Positions 50,180-62,169 of a stretch of 64,000 nucleotides of DNA are shown piece after piece. Made by a program: the position numbers and the translations under genes. Below the pieces are notes generated by a model. It did not search any database. It worked only from the letters and a program-made list of their open reading frames with translations, and had not been told where the DNA came from. The first letter of the stretch is position 1; every line of letters begins with the position of its first letter. Source of the stretch: Loxodes magnus (taxonomy: Eukaryota > Ciliophora > Karyorelictea > Loxodida > Loxodidae); the NCBI GenBank assembly GCA_946699065.1, contig CAMPDV010000926.1, positions 1 to 64,000 of the forward strand. Reading direction: 5' to 3'.

Positions 50180-53100
50180 TTTATTTATATCTAATAATTT
50201 ATTATATTCTAGCCTTTCTGTCTAGTTTATTTTTATGCTTTATTCATTTCATTTTTTCTTCTAGATTTTTTTTCTTTTCAGATTTATCAGAAAAATATTC
50301 AATTTTTTCTTATTGTTTACTTATACAGAATATTTAATCTTAATCAATATGTCTTTTTGAGAGATCTTCTTAAAAAAATATTAATTAAATTCTAATTCTT
50401 AAATTAATTTTCATTCTTTATTAATTCTTTTTGTTCTTATATGTATTTTTTTAATTAAATCTCATTTTTATACTATTTATATATTATTTTTGCCTTTTCA
50501 TATCAGATATTCTGATTTCTTGAAAAATATGCTTGTATTTTTTAGATTTCTTTAGTATAATTTATTATATTAAAATTTTTAATTATTAATTGCTTATTTC
50601 ATAGTATTTTTAAATATTTTATGCTTTTTATATTTAGAGTTATGTTTTAACTCTATTTTAATAATTACTAGAATTTTGTATCTTGCCTACTTTTTTTCTT
50701 TTTCTTTACCATTTTGAAATTATTTTGTTATTTCTTGTAGAATTTTAAAATCTTAATGCTGTTATGTCTTCCAACTAATTTCAGCTAAAATCTATAAATT
50801 ATAATTCTTTAAATGATGGTTGTGTAATTTTTAAGTTATTTCTTATTATCTATCTTTGCGCTATTTAAATTTTATTTCATTCATTTTTTATTCTCACTTA
50901 AATACTATATAGGATTCACTCCAAGTAGTATTCTAATTTTGGCTTTATTAATAATCTGAATAAGTTCTTAAATTTATTGTACTATGTTTATTTATTACTT
51001 TTAAAGATTAATTATTATAATTCAAATACAGATTATTAACTTTTCTTAAAGAGCTACTCAACCTGAATCTTTTCTTGATTGAATTAAATTAAATTATTTG
51101 ATATCCTATGTATTTAGTTTATTATTTTTATTAAATTTTATTTCCTAAAAGAAAAAGTTCAATTTCTTTTTTTTCGTTCGTAATGTTCTTATTCTTGATT
51201 ATTTATACAAATTCGCATTTTCAGTTTTAATATTAAGTCTTATTAATTTTAAAATTTCTCAGCTTTGTTTAATAAAATTTACATTTTCTGGTTTTTCGTT
51301 ATTAATATTAAGTCATTACTTCAAGCAAGTTTTTGCATAATAGATTTTTGAATTTTATGACCTAGATTTCATAATTTTCTTAATATCTTAATACTAAATC
51401 ATAGTATATTTTGCTAACAATGGTCCATTTGAGCTGTATTGTAAACTCTTTTTACTTATTTAATTTTTTTTGTTATTTCTCCATCCAGATAAATTATATT
51501 TTTACTTTTTAGTATGTATCTTTTATTGTATTAATTATATTCTTATTATATTTTATGAAAAGTTTTATCTTTTTATTTGGGCAAATAAAAATTCACGATT
51601 TATTGTATTTAATATTTTTTTCAATATTAATTAGCGTGGGTATCAAATTTCCTTTTCCTCATTTTTCTTTTCATTTTATAGTTTTCTGTTATATCTTTTA
51701 GTATGCATATTATTAGCATTACATCTTTTTATAAATCCTTTTTGATCCTTATTTAATAACCTTTCTTTTATATTTTTTGATATATTTGGTTAGTTTTTAA
51801 TTTATCAAAAAGCTTTTAAATTACATTTATGAGTGCAATCTGTCGATAATTTTTCAGTTTTATATTTTCCTTTTATGAATATCATTATTATTTTAATTTT
51901 ATTTATCTTTTTAGATAATTTTTATTACTTCTAGCAATTTTAATAAAAATTTAATTAGTATTTAACATAGCTCGTGAGATGTATTTTTATTAGTTCATTG
52001 AAAGATGAATTAAATCCTTTGTCTTTATTGTTAGGTAAAAATCTTATTCATTTCAAGCTTATTAAAATAATAAATTTTCTCATTTTTTATTTTTTTAATC
52101 TTTCTTTAATGTTAATTCCATATATTTTATCAATTTCTTTTTTTAATTTTTATTTAGTTTTGAGTAAGGCTTTATTGTTTATTAAATGTATTTTTTCCAA
52201 TTTTGAATGAATTTTTCTGATTAAATTTAGTTAGGTTCATTTATTTTCCTTTTTTTGGGTTTAAAATCTGTTTGGCTTAATATGTCATTTCTTGATTGTT
52301 ACCATTTAGAAATATTTATTAATTATTTTAATTTTTTTGTTATTTTTCTTTTATTATTTTACTATATTTTTTCTTTTAATTATTTCTTTTTAATTTTTAA
52401 CATATAATCATTATTTATATTAAAATAATTTATTTCTTATATTTATAAATTCTATACTTATTTTTTCTCAGCATCTATTAGTATTGCTTTTAAGATTGCT
52501 CAACTTTTTGCTTATTTTTTAATATCCACTATGTTGAATGTAGATATATGAATTAGATTTACAATTAAATCTTATTATTCACTAAATTTGTTCATCTATT
52601 AATCAATTAAAGAATTCATATGTTCCTCTATATTATTCTTTATAGGTTTACTTTCAAATATCTTATTTTAAATATTTTAAATTTTCATTTAATTAGATAA
52701 TTTATTATTTAATTTAAATTTATGTTATAAATAAAAAATTATCTATTGCTATTCCTATTTTTCCTTATACTTAAAATCTGAACCTTTTATGCTGATCTTT
52801 TTTAAATTAATGATTATATAATCATTATTTATCTTGTTATGTTAACTTAACCATACAAGTTTTTTTTCTTCATTTATATCTATTAATTCAAAAATTCTCA
52901 CGAAATGTTATAGTAGTTTATCTACGTATTTTATATCTTATTATTTATTTAAATGAGCATTAAAATCTCCGCATATAACTATTTTACCATTCTTAAGTTA
53001 ATTAGCTATAATCCTAGTTCTTAGTAGATATTATATATTAGTTTCTTTGAGTAATTACTGGTTGGCATATAGATATTTATTATGATTAATACATTTATTA

Positions 53101-53500
53101 TGAATGCTTATATTATATTAAAATTATGTTCTATTTGGATTTCTTCAACTTGTTTTAATTAAAAAAAAGCAAATTAGTCTTTTGTTTTTTCTGTTCCTTA
53201 TAAAAATATTATTTGAATTTTTTATTTAATATTGCATATATTTTAGTTGTTTTAGTTTCTTTGAAGCAATAAGATATTCAGATTGTTTTCTAATATTAGA
53301 TATTATATTACTTATTTTTATTAAAATATCCTCAATGTATATTTATAGATCCTTTCTGTATATTTTTTCCTATTCTTCTAATTACTATGATCTAATTTCC
53401 TTTTAATTTTTCAATTCTTGTAATAATTAATGAAAATCTTTTTGTTTATTAAATTTCTGATATCTACATTTATTTATATTATTTGTATTTAACTAAATTA

Positions 53501-54641
53501 TGCTTGTTTGGATTTTATAATTTTTTTTGATTCTCTTAGTTTTAATTTATGCTTTATTAAAGATATTACGAATTTGCTTGCTTTCAGAGACAGTTTTGAA
53601 ATCAACCCGTTCCACCTTTTAGTTCTCTTGGCTTAATTTCAATTTGGTTTTTCAAAGAATTAAATTAAATTTTTAATAAATGCTCTTTTTGCTTAATAAA
53701 TCTTTTTCATTTATACTAATCTTTTATTCTAGGTACTCTTTTTTATATTTGCTAATCTATGTTTAAATCAATAGATTATTATTTATTTAATTGTTATGTT
53801 AGACAAATATTTTGAATTATTTATTAATAGTGATTTTTTATTATCTTTATTATTATTTTAATTTTCCGCTTATATGTTATTTTAGGCATATCTTTATATA
53901 TGTGTTAGATTTAATGAAATACCATGATATAATTTTTTTAGTTTAAGTTTTTTTTTCTTATTTAAATCTTGTATTTAAATATTTTTTATAGCTTTTTAGT
54001 TTTATTTTTTATGTTTAATCAATATTATTAGCACTTTTCTCCAAATTTTTCTTATATTCTCTATTCTTTTGGTTATTTTCTTTAGATATTATTTTAACTT
54101 CTTTTAATTAGTGAAGAAATAAATTGTTTTTAATAATATATTTATCAATTTAAGTAATTATATTTATTTTTGCTTAATAAATTATTTCTTATTTTTGAAA
54201 ATAGTAAAGTGAGTTGCTTTAATTCAAAATAGTTTTTTCCTCCTATAATTTTCTTTGAAGCTAAATAATTAAACTTATCTAATCTTCTACTAACTAATTT
54301 CTCTATTAATTTCAAGATTTCTGTTTGTATATTCTTTAATAATAAATTTGATATTTACCTCTTTATCTTCCAACTATTTTAAATATTTTTATTAATTTTC
54401 AATAATTTATTCTTATTATACTTTCCCTCTTTATTTGTTTTCTTCTGTTTTTTTACTTTAAACACTAAATTAATTAATTTTAGAAAGTACATGTTATAGA
54501 TTATCTTATGTTAGTAATTAGTATTTCATATTATTCTTTTCTATTTCTTAACTAATTTTAGAATTTAGATTTCTTACTCTAATTTTAATTATAATCTATT
54601 TATTGTGTTATCTTTCTTTTCATTGCTTTATAATTTATAAA
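53501..54641. other. T-rich (plus strand) region upstream of the LINE
   Basis: Minus-strand Lys/Gln-rich open stretches exist but I recognise nothing. It may hold the LINE 5' UTR or ORF1; no zinc-knuckle or RRM motif is seen. Confidence 0.25.
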
Positions 54642-55660
54642 ATGGAACATTTATTTGAAAAAGTATCTTCTTAAAAGGATTCATCTTAGCCAAACTATGA
54701 TCAGTAAACTATATTTTAAGACCTAAAAATTAAACATAAGAAACTTTTAAACTTTTAAGATAAATATAAGAGTTCGAAAGAAAAATTGAATACCAGATGA
54801 TTAATGCAAATGTATAAAAAACTGAAAATATATAGACAGCGAAATTTAGAATCGAATAATTTGAAACAAAATTCTACTAATTAGCAGAGTTGACGGAAAG
54901 CATATTACTCTAAAATATATCGATGAATTATCTTGATGAATTTGGAACAACAAACTACGATAAATTATATTCATTATCGGAAAATAATTAGATGTTAATA
55001 TTCCAAGAGGCCAGGACATAAAGTGCGAAATTGTTTCCAATTTAGACTAAAAGAAAAGCGAATCATAGAAAAATAGTGGGAAAATATATTCCTACTTTAT
55101 TGCAGCTAAGAAGGTAAAATTTAAAGGAAAAAATAATAATTGAAAAAATGATGTGAGTGATATTAGCCTTCTTGGCTACACTTTCTTCTTTTATGGTTAG
55201 GAACAAGTTCCTTTCCTCTCGCTGAGAAAGTCCTGGCCAGAGTAATTTTCTGAAGGGAATGCTGTATTTGAGATTATCCGCTCTTAGTAGGGTAGGCGCT
55301 TGAAGCCTGGCTGCTCATAGCGATAGAGCTCCCTAGCAGCTATATCTAGAACACAATAGGATATCCCTGTTATTCCTTAAAAAGAGAGCGTCAGGTCGTG
55401 CAATCGGAAAGGAGTTTCCGGTCCCAAAAACTGTTTTAGTTAAAATTTATTAATTACATGAAAAAATACTCCAACTAAACAAAGAAACTCCATATATCTA
55501 AAATGCAGTTAATGAATTCAATAAGAAATGAATGGAAATCGACCTTTCGGAAACTATTAGAAAGAAAAAAGTAAAAATCGTCAAGACTTATGATGGAAAT
55601 GATCCAAGCAACTTTGGAGTTAATGCTTTTATTCAAAATTTAATTTTTAATTCGCTATGA
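54642..55660 (+). CDS. 227-residue coiled-coil protein, split by a SINE-like insertion
   Basis: Three pieces form one frame of 228 codons including stop: 54642-54703, 54721-55149 and 55468-55660. The first joint is a 17-nt intron (GTAAACTATATTTTAAG), which joins NYDQ to PKNQTQETFKLLRQIQEFER. The second is a GC-rich insertion with a 9-bp direct repeat (tgaaaaaat, at 55141 and 55459). Removing the insertion and one repeat joins NLKEKIIIE to KILQLNKETPYIQNAVNEF exactly. The product is Gln/Glu/Lys-rich and helical (AELTESILLQNISMNYLDEF; NYDKLYSLSENNQMLIFQEA), ending SNFGVNAFIQNLIFNSL and TGA at 55658. The family is not recognised. A partial, degraded copy without the insertion lies at 62170-62640. 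As it stands the gene is interrupted, unless the insertion is spliced or removed. Confidence 0.65.
54704..54720 (+). other. 17-nt intron
   Basis: GTAAACTATATTTTAAG; same length and border pattern as the introns in the channel genes. Removal restores a single good frame for the coiled-coil gene. Confidence 0.75.
55150..55458 (-). mobile_element. GC-rich SINE-like insertion with 9-bp target-site duplication
   Basis: About 309 bp, far richer in GC than its surroundings. Read on the minus strand it starts near gggaccggaaactcctttcc, with a perfect hairpin cggaaa-ctcc-tttccg, and ends with a 3' stem-loop (tagcc-aagaa-ggcta inside gtg/cac) followed by a T-rich stretch. This layout matches the elements at 27571 and 49876, though primary identity is low. 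It is flanked by tgaaaaaat on both sides, and the related sequence at 62170-62640 has one uninterrupted copy of this site. Either a SINE or an IES-like excisable segment. Confidence 0.6.
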
Positions 55661-57419
55661 GCCTAAAATAGATGGAATCACATTAACTAATTATTATTAT
55701 GTAAATTTATTAATATCTTTAAATATTCTTCAATTTAATATAGCTCTTTTATTTATTTTTCTTGAGAATTTGATTATTTTTATAATTCTATTTTTTCTTC
55801 TAGTGCTATTTTATACAATTTTTTCAAATATTTTTAAAGAGATATAATTGATTCTTAAAAAATCTATTAAATATTCTTTTTGAGCAATATTGCTTCAATA
55901 TTATTTTATGCTTTTTTATTTAATTAATAAAAGTAAATGTTTTTAGTTTATTATTATTCTTCTAATTCTTCTTTGTTGTTTATCATTTACTAAAATTATT
56001 AAGTTATTTCCATTTTTTGTAATTTCTTTATTTTCTTGCTATTTCTTAAGGTTTCATTTTTGTAATAATTATCTCTAATAAAAAGAAAGATAATTTTTTT
56101 GATCTTTTATATCTTCTAAGTTCTTTTCCTGCTTTAATTAAGTATTACTTAAAACTTCTTCTTGCTCTTTTATATATATTTTTTATAGGAAATTGTACTA
56201 AGGAATTTCTTTTCGTATTACTAAGTTATTGATTAGGATTTTATTAAATTATTATTAGTTTCTTTACTATTATTGATTATTTAATTCTTATACTTTAGTT
56301 GTTGACTATTTAAAGATTACTTTATCTATTCCTGATTACTAAATTTACATTTATGCCAAAAACTCTAAACGCTATTTATTTTCCTCTCTTTTTGTCTTTT
56401 TAATTTATTTATCTATATTTTATTTTTATATTCGTCTAAGAAGTAAAATTTTTATCTCTCTTATCCAGGAATATTCATATTATTTATGTCTTAGTGTAAT
56501 ATTTTATTTATATTATTTGATCTCATTATCTAGTTTTGATATCTTTTACTCCGTAATTTAACTTTTTTTCTACAATTGGATAGATTTTAGTAGTTTAAAG
56601 TTTATTTCCTTTATATTTTAGTTTATAAAAACTAGGAAGATGCTTAAAATGTCTTCTAGTTTCATTGCATTTGTACTAGTAACTTTTATTTTATATTGAT
56701 TATTAAGAGATTACTTGTAAAATAATTTTTCTTATATTTATAGTTATACCAATTATTTTGGCTGCTATATTAATACGAAAAATATTAAATCGTAAAATTT
56801 TCATTAACTTATGGCTTTGAAAAATAAGACATAATTTCCTTTAAAATTAGAGTTGCAGAGGATCTCCATTCATTGATAATTCCAAAAATCTATATTTAAT
56901 AATTCAGATTAAATTCCTTTTATTTTTACTTTCTCAGTCATTTTAGAATTAATTTAGGGTTTAATTATATAAATTATTTATTAAAAATTTGTTGAAAAAT
57001 GAAATTTACTAAGATAATATTATCCCTTCTTACAGTTAGCTATCAATTTTAATAACTTAGCCAGGTAGGTTGGAGACACTTTAATTATAGGGAACTTAAA
57101 AATTTAATGTTTATATAATTAAATTAATTAAACATTTTTATAATTATAATTTAATTAGATATTTTCATATCTAATACATACTTTTTTATTAATTTAAAAT
57201 TATTATATTGTAATGTTAAAGTATCAAAGTTTATTTCTATTGAAATAATAAGAGAATTATTTAGAATTGCATGCTTAAGTTAATACTTTATATTTCTTGT
57301 CTTTTTTAAGTTTAATTTTAGTTTTTTAGCTAATTTTTGGTTTATATCTATTATTAGGTTTAATAATTGCTTAGTTAACATTTACATTAAGATGTTTAAA
57401 CTTAATTTTTGCCTTTCTT
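55661..57419. other. AT-rich spacer, minus-strand coding-like stretches
   Basis: Between about 55950 and 56250 the minus strand has a Lys/Gln-rich coding-like frame, but I cannot define a gene. From about 57118 the sequence again matches block B (27935 and following: agatattttcatat, attatattgtaat), marking the right end of the inserted segment. Confidence 0.35.
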
Positions 57420-58670
57420 TCAACCTATTTAGATAGTGCAGCGTTTGTTTTCACTACTCTTACTATTGGTATAAAAATATTCTGTTAATACAGATAAAAA
57501 AGCAAATTTTACGTCATTCGCGAAGTATATAAGGAGCTAGCATTCCAATCCCTAGATAGTCTTTCTATTCTTAATATTTTTACTCAATATAATAAACATT
57601 CCACTTTGTAGCTCCTAATCCATACCCATTTACTATTAATTAAAGCTCTGCAAAATATAATATTTTTCATTAATTTCCATAATTCCAAGTTCAGCTGCTT
57701 GAATGACCCCTACTTAGGAACAGGCCTAATTACCATTTTACGAACCACCAAAAAATATAACTTGCTATGCGAACACTATTGATCTACTTTCTAGATCTGT
57801 TTTGTCTATATTTCTTAGTTAGCTTTCTAAAAGGTTATAAATTATAAAATTATACTTATCTTTAATTTCTTTCTACATGAAACTTGAGACTTCTTTACTT
57901 TCATAATTTTATTTTTAGAATACTTATATTTAATTAAGTTTTTTAACTAAATAATCTAGCTATAAGCACTTGGCAGATTTAAGGAACCCTAGAGAATTAT
58001 AAATATTCCATCAGGTTAGTTCTAAATTTTATTATTACTTAATTTATGTTTTTTCTAGGAATTAATTTTATCCAAATATTCATCAGTAATTTCGAATGTC
58101 TATTGACAAATCAGTACCCATTTTAATCAGCTTTTTGAGATCAGCACCATCAGCATAGAATATAAAGATGCTTAAAACTTAGGTTTTTAGTATATCCAAA
58201 ATAAGCGCTATTTTCCTTTATTTATTTGTTAAGTAATTAAGTATCTCAACTTGGACATCTGTGAAAAGTGTTTCTAGAATAGAATTTAATTAATTACTCT
58301 ATAAAATTCCTAATCTTCTCCATTCATAATATTATAGCAAGATTGAAACTGACTCAGCTTCTTTAGTTTATTCAGGATTAATAAAAATTATGTAGTTTAA
58401 TAGGTTTTTATATTTTTATTACATACAACTATTAGAACTATTCTCCTTTTACTTCCCTCTTTTGATATCCAAAAAGACAAAATCCTTGATTAAGTAATAT
58501 CAATTACTAAGCCTGAATTATCTCGTCAAGTTACATTCTGCAATGTATCATCACTAATCCCTAACTAATACCTCTTCTACTCCTGATTCATACTTTCTCT
58601 GCTTCGATTCCTAAACGACTAACTCTTACAGTAATTTGTTATTTCTCTCACTATGTAGAATGCTAATAAA
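57420..58670 (-). pseudogene. decayed copy of the ANF-type receptor gene
   Basis: Homologous to 30090-31380 on the same strand. Matching blocks include the region coding IAIGYGFGTTKWNVDYIE and the VIDITQSRIL region near 58470. Internal deletions are obvious: about 60 bp near 57710-57750 and others. The downstream half of the gene (28900-30080) is absent. Confidence 0.55.
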
Positions 58671-59815
58671 TCTAGTGAGAGAATACTCTAACTAAAGCTA
58701 AGAATAAGGATTTAAGTAGACATTTAGAAATAAGGTTAGTAGTATAAAGGTAAATAAAAGTGTGCTATATGTGTATCTATTATCTTTCAATAATAAAATT
58801 TAGAATATATAAGTATATTTATATCTTAGATCTTTATTCTAGATAAATTAATACTTATTTTGGAAAATGTTTGCTTTACAAAATTAAATTAAGAAAATTT
58901 GAAGAAGCTGGTTCATTACTAAGTTTTATAGATTATTTTCTTTAAAATTTGTTTTTATTAAATAGGATCATTAAAGAATTTACGAGCCTTATAGAAATAG
59001 ATATCTTTAAGGTTGCTATCTTTCTCTTCAATGTTTCATGTAAATTAATAATTAAATTATGTATATGAAGGCTTTAACTAAGCAAGCATGTAAACTATTA
59101 ATAAAGTAAATTTTTTGAAGTTAATAATACTTTTCAATCTTCTGTTTAAGCATTAAAATTAGTAATAAAAAACAGTATTCATTTAGTTTAACTTTAAGTA
59201 TTGCTTACACTAGAAAATTTTATAATAATTTACAAAATATAGGAATACCGTAATCTAGTGCTTATATTAACAAATTATCTCATATTTCTTAGATTTTTTC
59301 TAGGATTATATTTAGAATTCCTTTCTTTTAGAAATATTTGAAATTAAATTAGTTGTGTAAGTTAAATAATGACTAATTCTTTAATCAATACATACATGAA
59401 ATATTCTAATTAAGTAGTACCTTAATCAAGAAATTAGGCTATTTAATATAAGAACTCCTAGTTAATTTTTATTAAACAACTATTTCTTCTATTTGTGATA
59501 ATTGCTTACAGAGCTTTAATTAATATAATGTAGAAAAACTTATTTCTAATTAATTTCCTTTATTTTTAAGTGAAGCACTTCATAAAATATTTTTAGATAT
59601 TTCTAAGAAAGTATACTAATAAGTTTTTAAATTTAAGTTATAAGCGTAATCATATTTTTAAATCACTTTATTATTGTATTTAATAAACCTTGTTTATCTA
59701 AGCTTATCTAATTTAAAGTAAATGCTTTATTAATATAAATAGAGTTATTTTAAATGCTTAGTTAATTAAACTTTAGTTTCTATTATTTTATTAAAAAATT
59801 ATTTAAATATAAAAA
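58671..59815. other. spacer homologous to 31400-32863
   Basis: Long near-identical runs with block B (for example 58770-58850 with 31610-31690), interrupted by indels. No gene recognised. Confidence 0.5.
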
Positions 59816-59899
59816 TCCGGCAACTCGGGATTTAACCGAGGACCCTGAGATTTCCACTAATTCTACAGTCTCATGCTCTTCCAGCTGAGCTATTGCCGG
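59816..59899 (-). tRNA. tRNA-Tyr(GTA) with intron, copy 3 (T-loop change)
   Basis: Same 84-nt structure and intron as the copy at 32864, with an intact acceptor stem. One change lies in the T-loop, TTAAATC instead of TTCAATC, which removes the conserved C56 needed for the G19-C56 contact and for the Pol III B box. Likely a pseudogene or weak gene. Confidence 0.75.
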
Positions 59900-61227
59900 T
59901 TTATTATTTTATTAGCTACTTATTAAAAATAGTGAAATTTACATAAATTAAAAGACTTTTTTATATATTACACACTCAAATTTTAATTTTATCTCTGTAT
60001 ACTACTAAGCTTAATAAATCTGAAAACTAACTATATCCTAATATTTAGACTTACCTAAGTCAGCATCTTATATAATTGTCTATGTTTTTCTTGGCAGATA
60101 GGCCAAATTACTTAAGGAGATAGAAATGTAATTTATTTAAGTAGTTTTACTTTAGACAGTATATTTGGTATATTTGGTATATTTGGTATAATTGTATATA
60201 ATTTATGGTTCTGATACTATTACTATATTTAGTGTTATGAGATTAAGTATAATTACTAAACTAGCTTTATAGGATTTATTTAATCCTCTATTACTATATT
60301 TTATAAAGTCTTTAAATGCCTTTCTAAAAATACTTAACAAGCTAGTTTATTTTAAAATGTTTACTCTTCATAAAAATAGGCTTTATGAAGTATTTTTCTC
60401 TTATGATGGTAGTTAGTTTTAGATTATAGACTTATACTAAAGTAAATATAAGAACTATAATATTCTTTGCAGGATTTAATAAAAGCTATTTCTATAGTCT
60501 CATTAAAATACATATTTAAAGAAAGCTTTAGTGATAGTATATGATAATCCTTTTAGCTATTTATATCCTAGTGCCTGATAATTATAAACCTCAGTTTTAA
60601 TGAGAAAAGTAAATTTTAAGTTGCTTGTTTGTTGTATTATTTTTATAATTATAACTAATTTTTAGAAAGCTAAATACATATATTTTAGAAAGCCTTGCCA
60701 AACATATCAATTTAATAAACTAAAGGCTTTTACTTTTTAAACATTTGGTATAAGCCATTCTATATTATACCTTCTTCATTATCAAAGAGGCCTAATAGAT
60801 ATAGTTGTTTCTCTTTAATCTAGCTATTGAACTACCTTATATATTTCAATAATATAGGAATATAGAACTATAAATAAGCTAATGTAATGATACTCTAGCC
60901 CTTATATTTAGTTATCAAGTAGATTAAATTAATTATCAACTTACACTATTTTAAGCTAAGGAATCTAAGCTAATTATACTAAAAACTTCCTTCTATTCAA
61001 ACCTTTTAATAGAAATACTCTCAACAATATCAATTTTCACTATCCAATATCTTCATAAAATCTAACTAAAGTGTTTAATATTAAACTTAGCAAAATAAAA
61101 GGCTTTAGACTCATCATAAAGGTAAGCTTCTACTTAGATAGCAAAGCTTATTAAGTTTAAGTTTATTGGATTATTAAACATTAAAGTTCTAAAGGATTTA
61201 TTTAAATTATGTTTGTTATAATTATAA
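59900..61227. other. spacer homologous to 32948-34411
   Basis: AT-rich, no gene recognised. A short tandem of tggtatatt (three to four copies) lies at about 60162-60192. Confidence 0.45.
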
Positions 61228-61838
61228 ATGCTGTCTATTAATAACTCCTCACTTCAGTCAATTGAAGAACAAAAAAGTCCCTATATAAATTCAGGTGAAT
61301 TACTGCCCTTAGAGTAAAACGAATCTCCTAGCCCTAAATTAGAATATAAAGGTATCAAACAAATATCTTTTTCTCCTTTAATAGAGCTAGAAAATACTAG
61401 TTCTGGTAACTTTTTTAAATCAAACAATGAAAGTAGTCCAATTAGTCCTATAAGTGCTAGCAGTATTATATCTAACGAGGAAATAGAGCATAAGAAATCT
61501 GTTTTATTGTAGAAGTACAGAAATTCTCCAAGTAGAAAAGAAAACTCTAGAATATTCTAAAATAAATTAAAGTTTAAACTAAGAAAAATAAGAGAAATAT
61601 CATATGCATCTAATATAGAAAACTAATTAGCCTAAACTACCTTAGTTAATAAAAAATCTTACTACATTCTCAATCTTTGTTTAATTTTTCCTCAATTTGT
61701 TCAGATATTTATTTCCAATATGACTATGAAAGTTGCTAGAAAATTAACTATAAGAGAAAGAGAAAAGAAAAAATAATAAAAATTAATAAAATGAAGAATC
61801 AAGAAGACAAGAGTGAAAATAAGTAGTTACTGCTATGA
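61228..61838 (+). CDS. short copy of the SPIS-repeat protein, copy 2
   Basis: ATG at 61228 (MLSINNSSLQSIEEQKSPYI) opens a clean frame through NSGELLPLEQNESPSPKLEY, ISFSPLIELENTSSGNFF, SSPISPISASSIISNEE and RNSPSRKENSRIFQ. This shows what the damaged N-terminus of the copy at 34412 should look like. A 26-nt GT...AG interval (61679-61704) continues the frame to YFQYDYESCQK and KMKNQEDKSENKQLLL, where a TGA (61836) follows. The membrane part present in copy 1 is missing, so it is truncated. Copy 1 has two more SPIS/SAIS units. Confidence 0.5.
61679..61704 (+). other. probable 26-nt intron (copy 2)
   Basis: Begins GTTTAATTTTTCC and ends TTTGTTCAG; same position and length as 34864-34889. Confidence 0.45.
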
Positions 61839-62169
61839 TACTTTTAATTATTTTTAATTATTTATAAGCAAAATAATAATAAAAAATAAGTAAAAATAAA
61901 TACATTATAAGTATAAATAACCTAGTAACAATTTTTAGTAAGTTATTAATGCGTTTTACAATTTTATTCAGATTTTAATTGCATAGTTTTTATTATTTAT
62001 GAATAATAACAGATAAAATTTTTTAAAATCTCATCAAATTAAAGGTTAAAAGTAGATATTTAATCTAAAGAAACTAAATAATAATTTATTAAATTGCTTA
62101 TACTTAAACTCAACTAAAGTTTCAATAGTTTTAACTTGTCTTATTCTCAAAACTTTTATCTACATTTAG
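61839..62169. other. AT-rich spacer
   Basis: Nothing recognised. Confidence 0.4.

Larger units (their letters stand above)
49851..53500 (-). mobile_element. LINE-type (non-LTR) retrotransposon relic
   Basis: Minus-strand element with parts in the right order and spacing. An endonuclease begins near 53290 (ILLLQ, the LLQET-like motif) and continues to INIYMPTSNYSKKL and GKIVICGDFNAHLN (52945-52988), the GDFNAH catalytic block of AP-type LINE endonucleases. About 370 codons on is an RT N-terminal motif, LKNYRQIALINVIQKLFDKL (around 51810-51858, compare NYRPISLL), then KGYQ and an INIEKN remnant of domain A, in which the catalytic Asp appears lost. Near 50929-50957 is RLLIKPKLEYYLE, typical of the region after the RT core. 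Several frame changes and the missing YADD-like motif mark it as dead. The 3' part, 49876-50179, is homologous to the SINE-like element at 27571. The 5' boundary is uncertain. Confidence 0.65.

Noticed and set aside
54950..55030. CCHC zinc knuckle (C..S....H....C) in one frame of the coiled-coil gene
   Set aside because: The second Cys is missing, the paralogue at 62350 keeps only two of four ligands, and a different frame, joined by a 17-nt intron, gives a far better protein.
55150..55458. RNase P/MRP RNA, because of gagaaagtcctgg resembling conserved region I
   Set aside because: The partner strand of the P4 helix and an ACAGAA-type region V could not be found, and the flanking direct repeats indicate an insertion.
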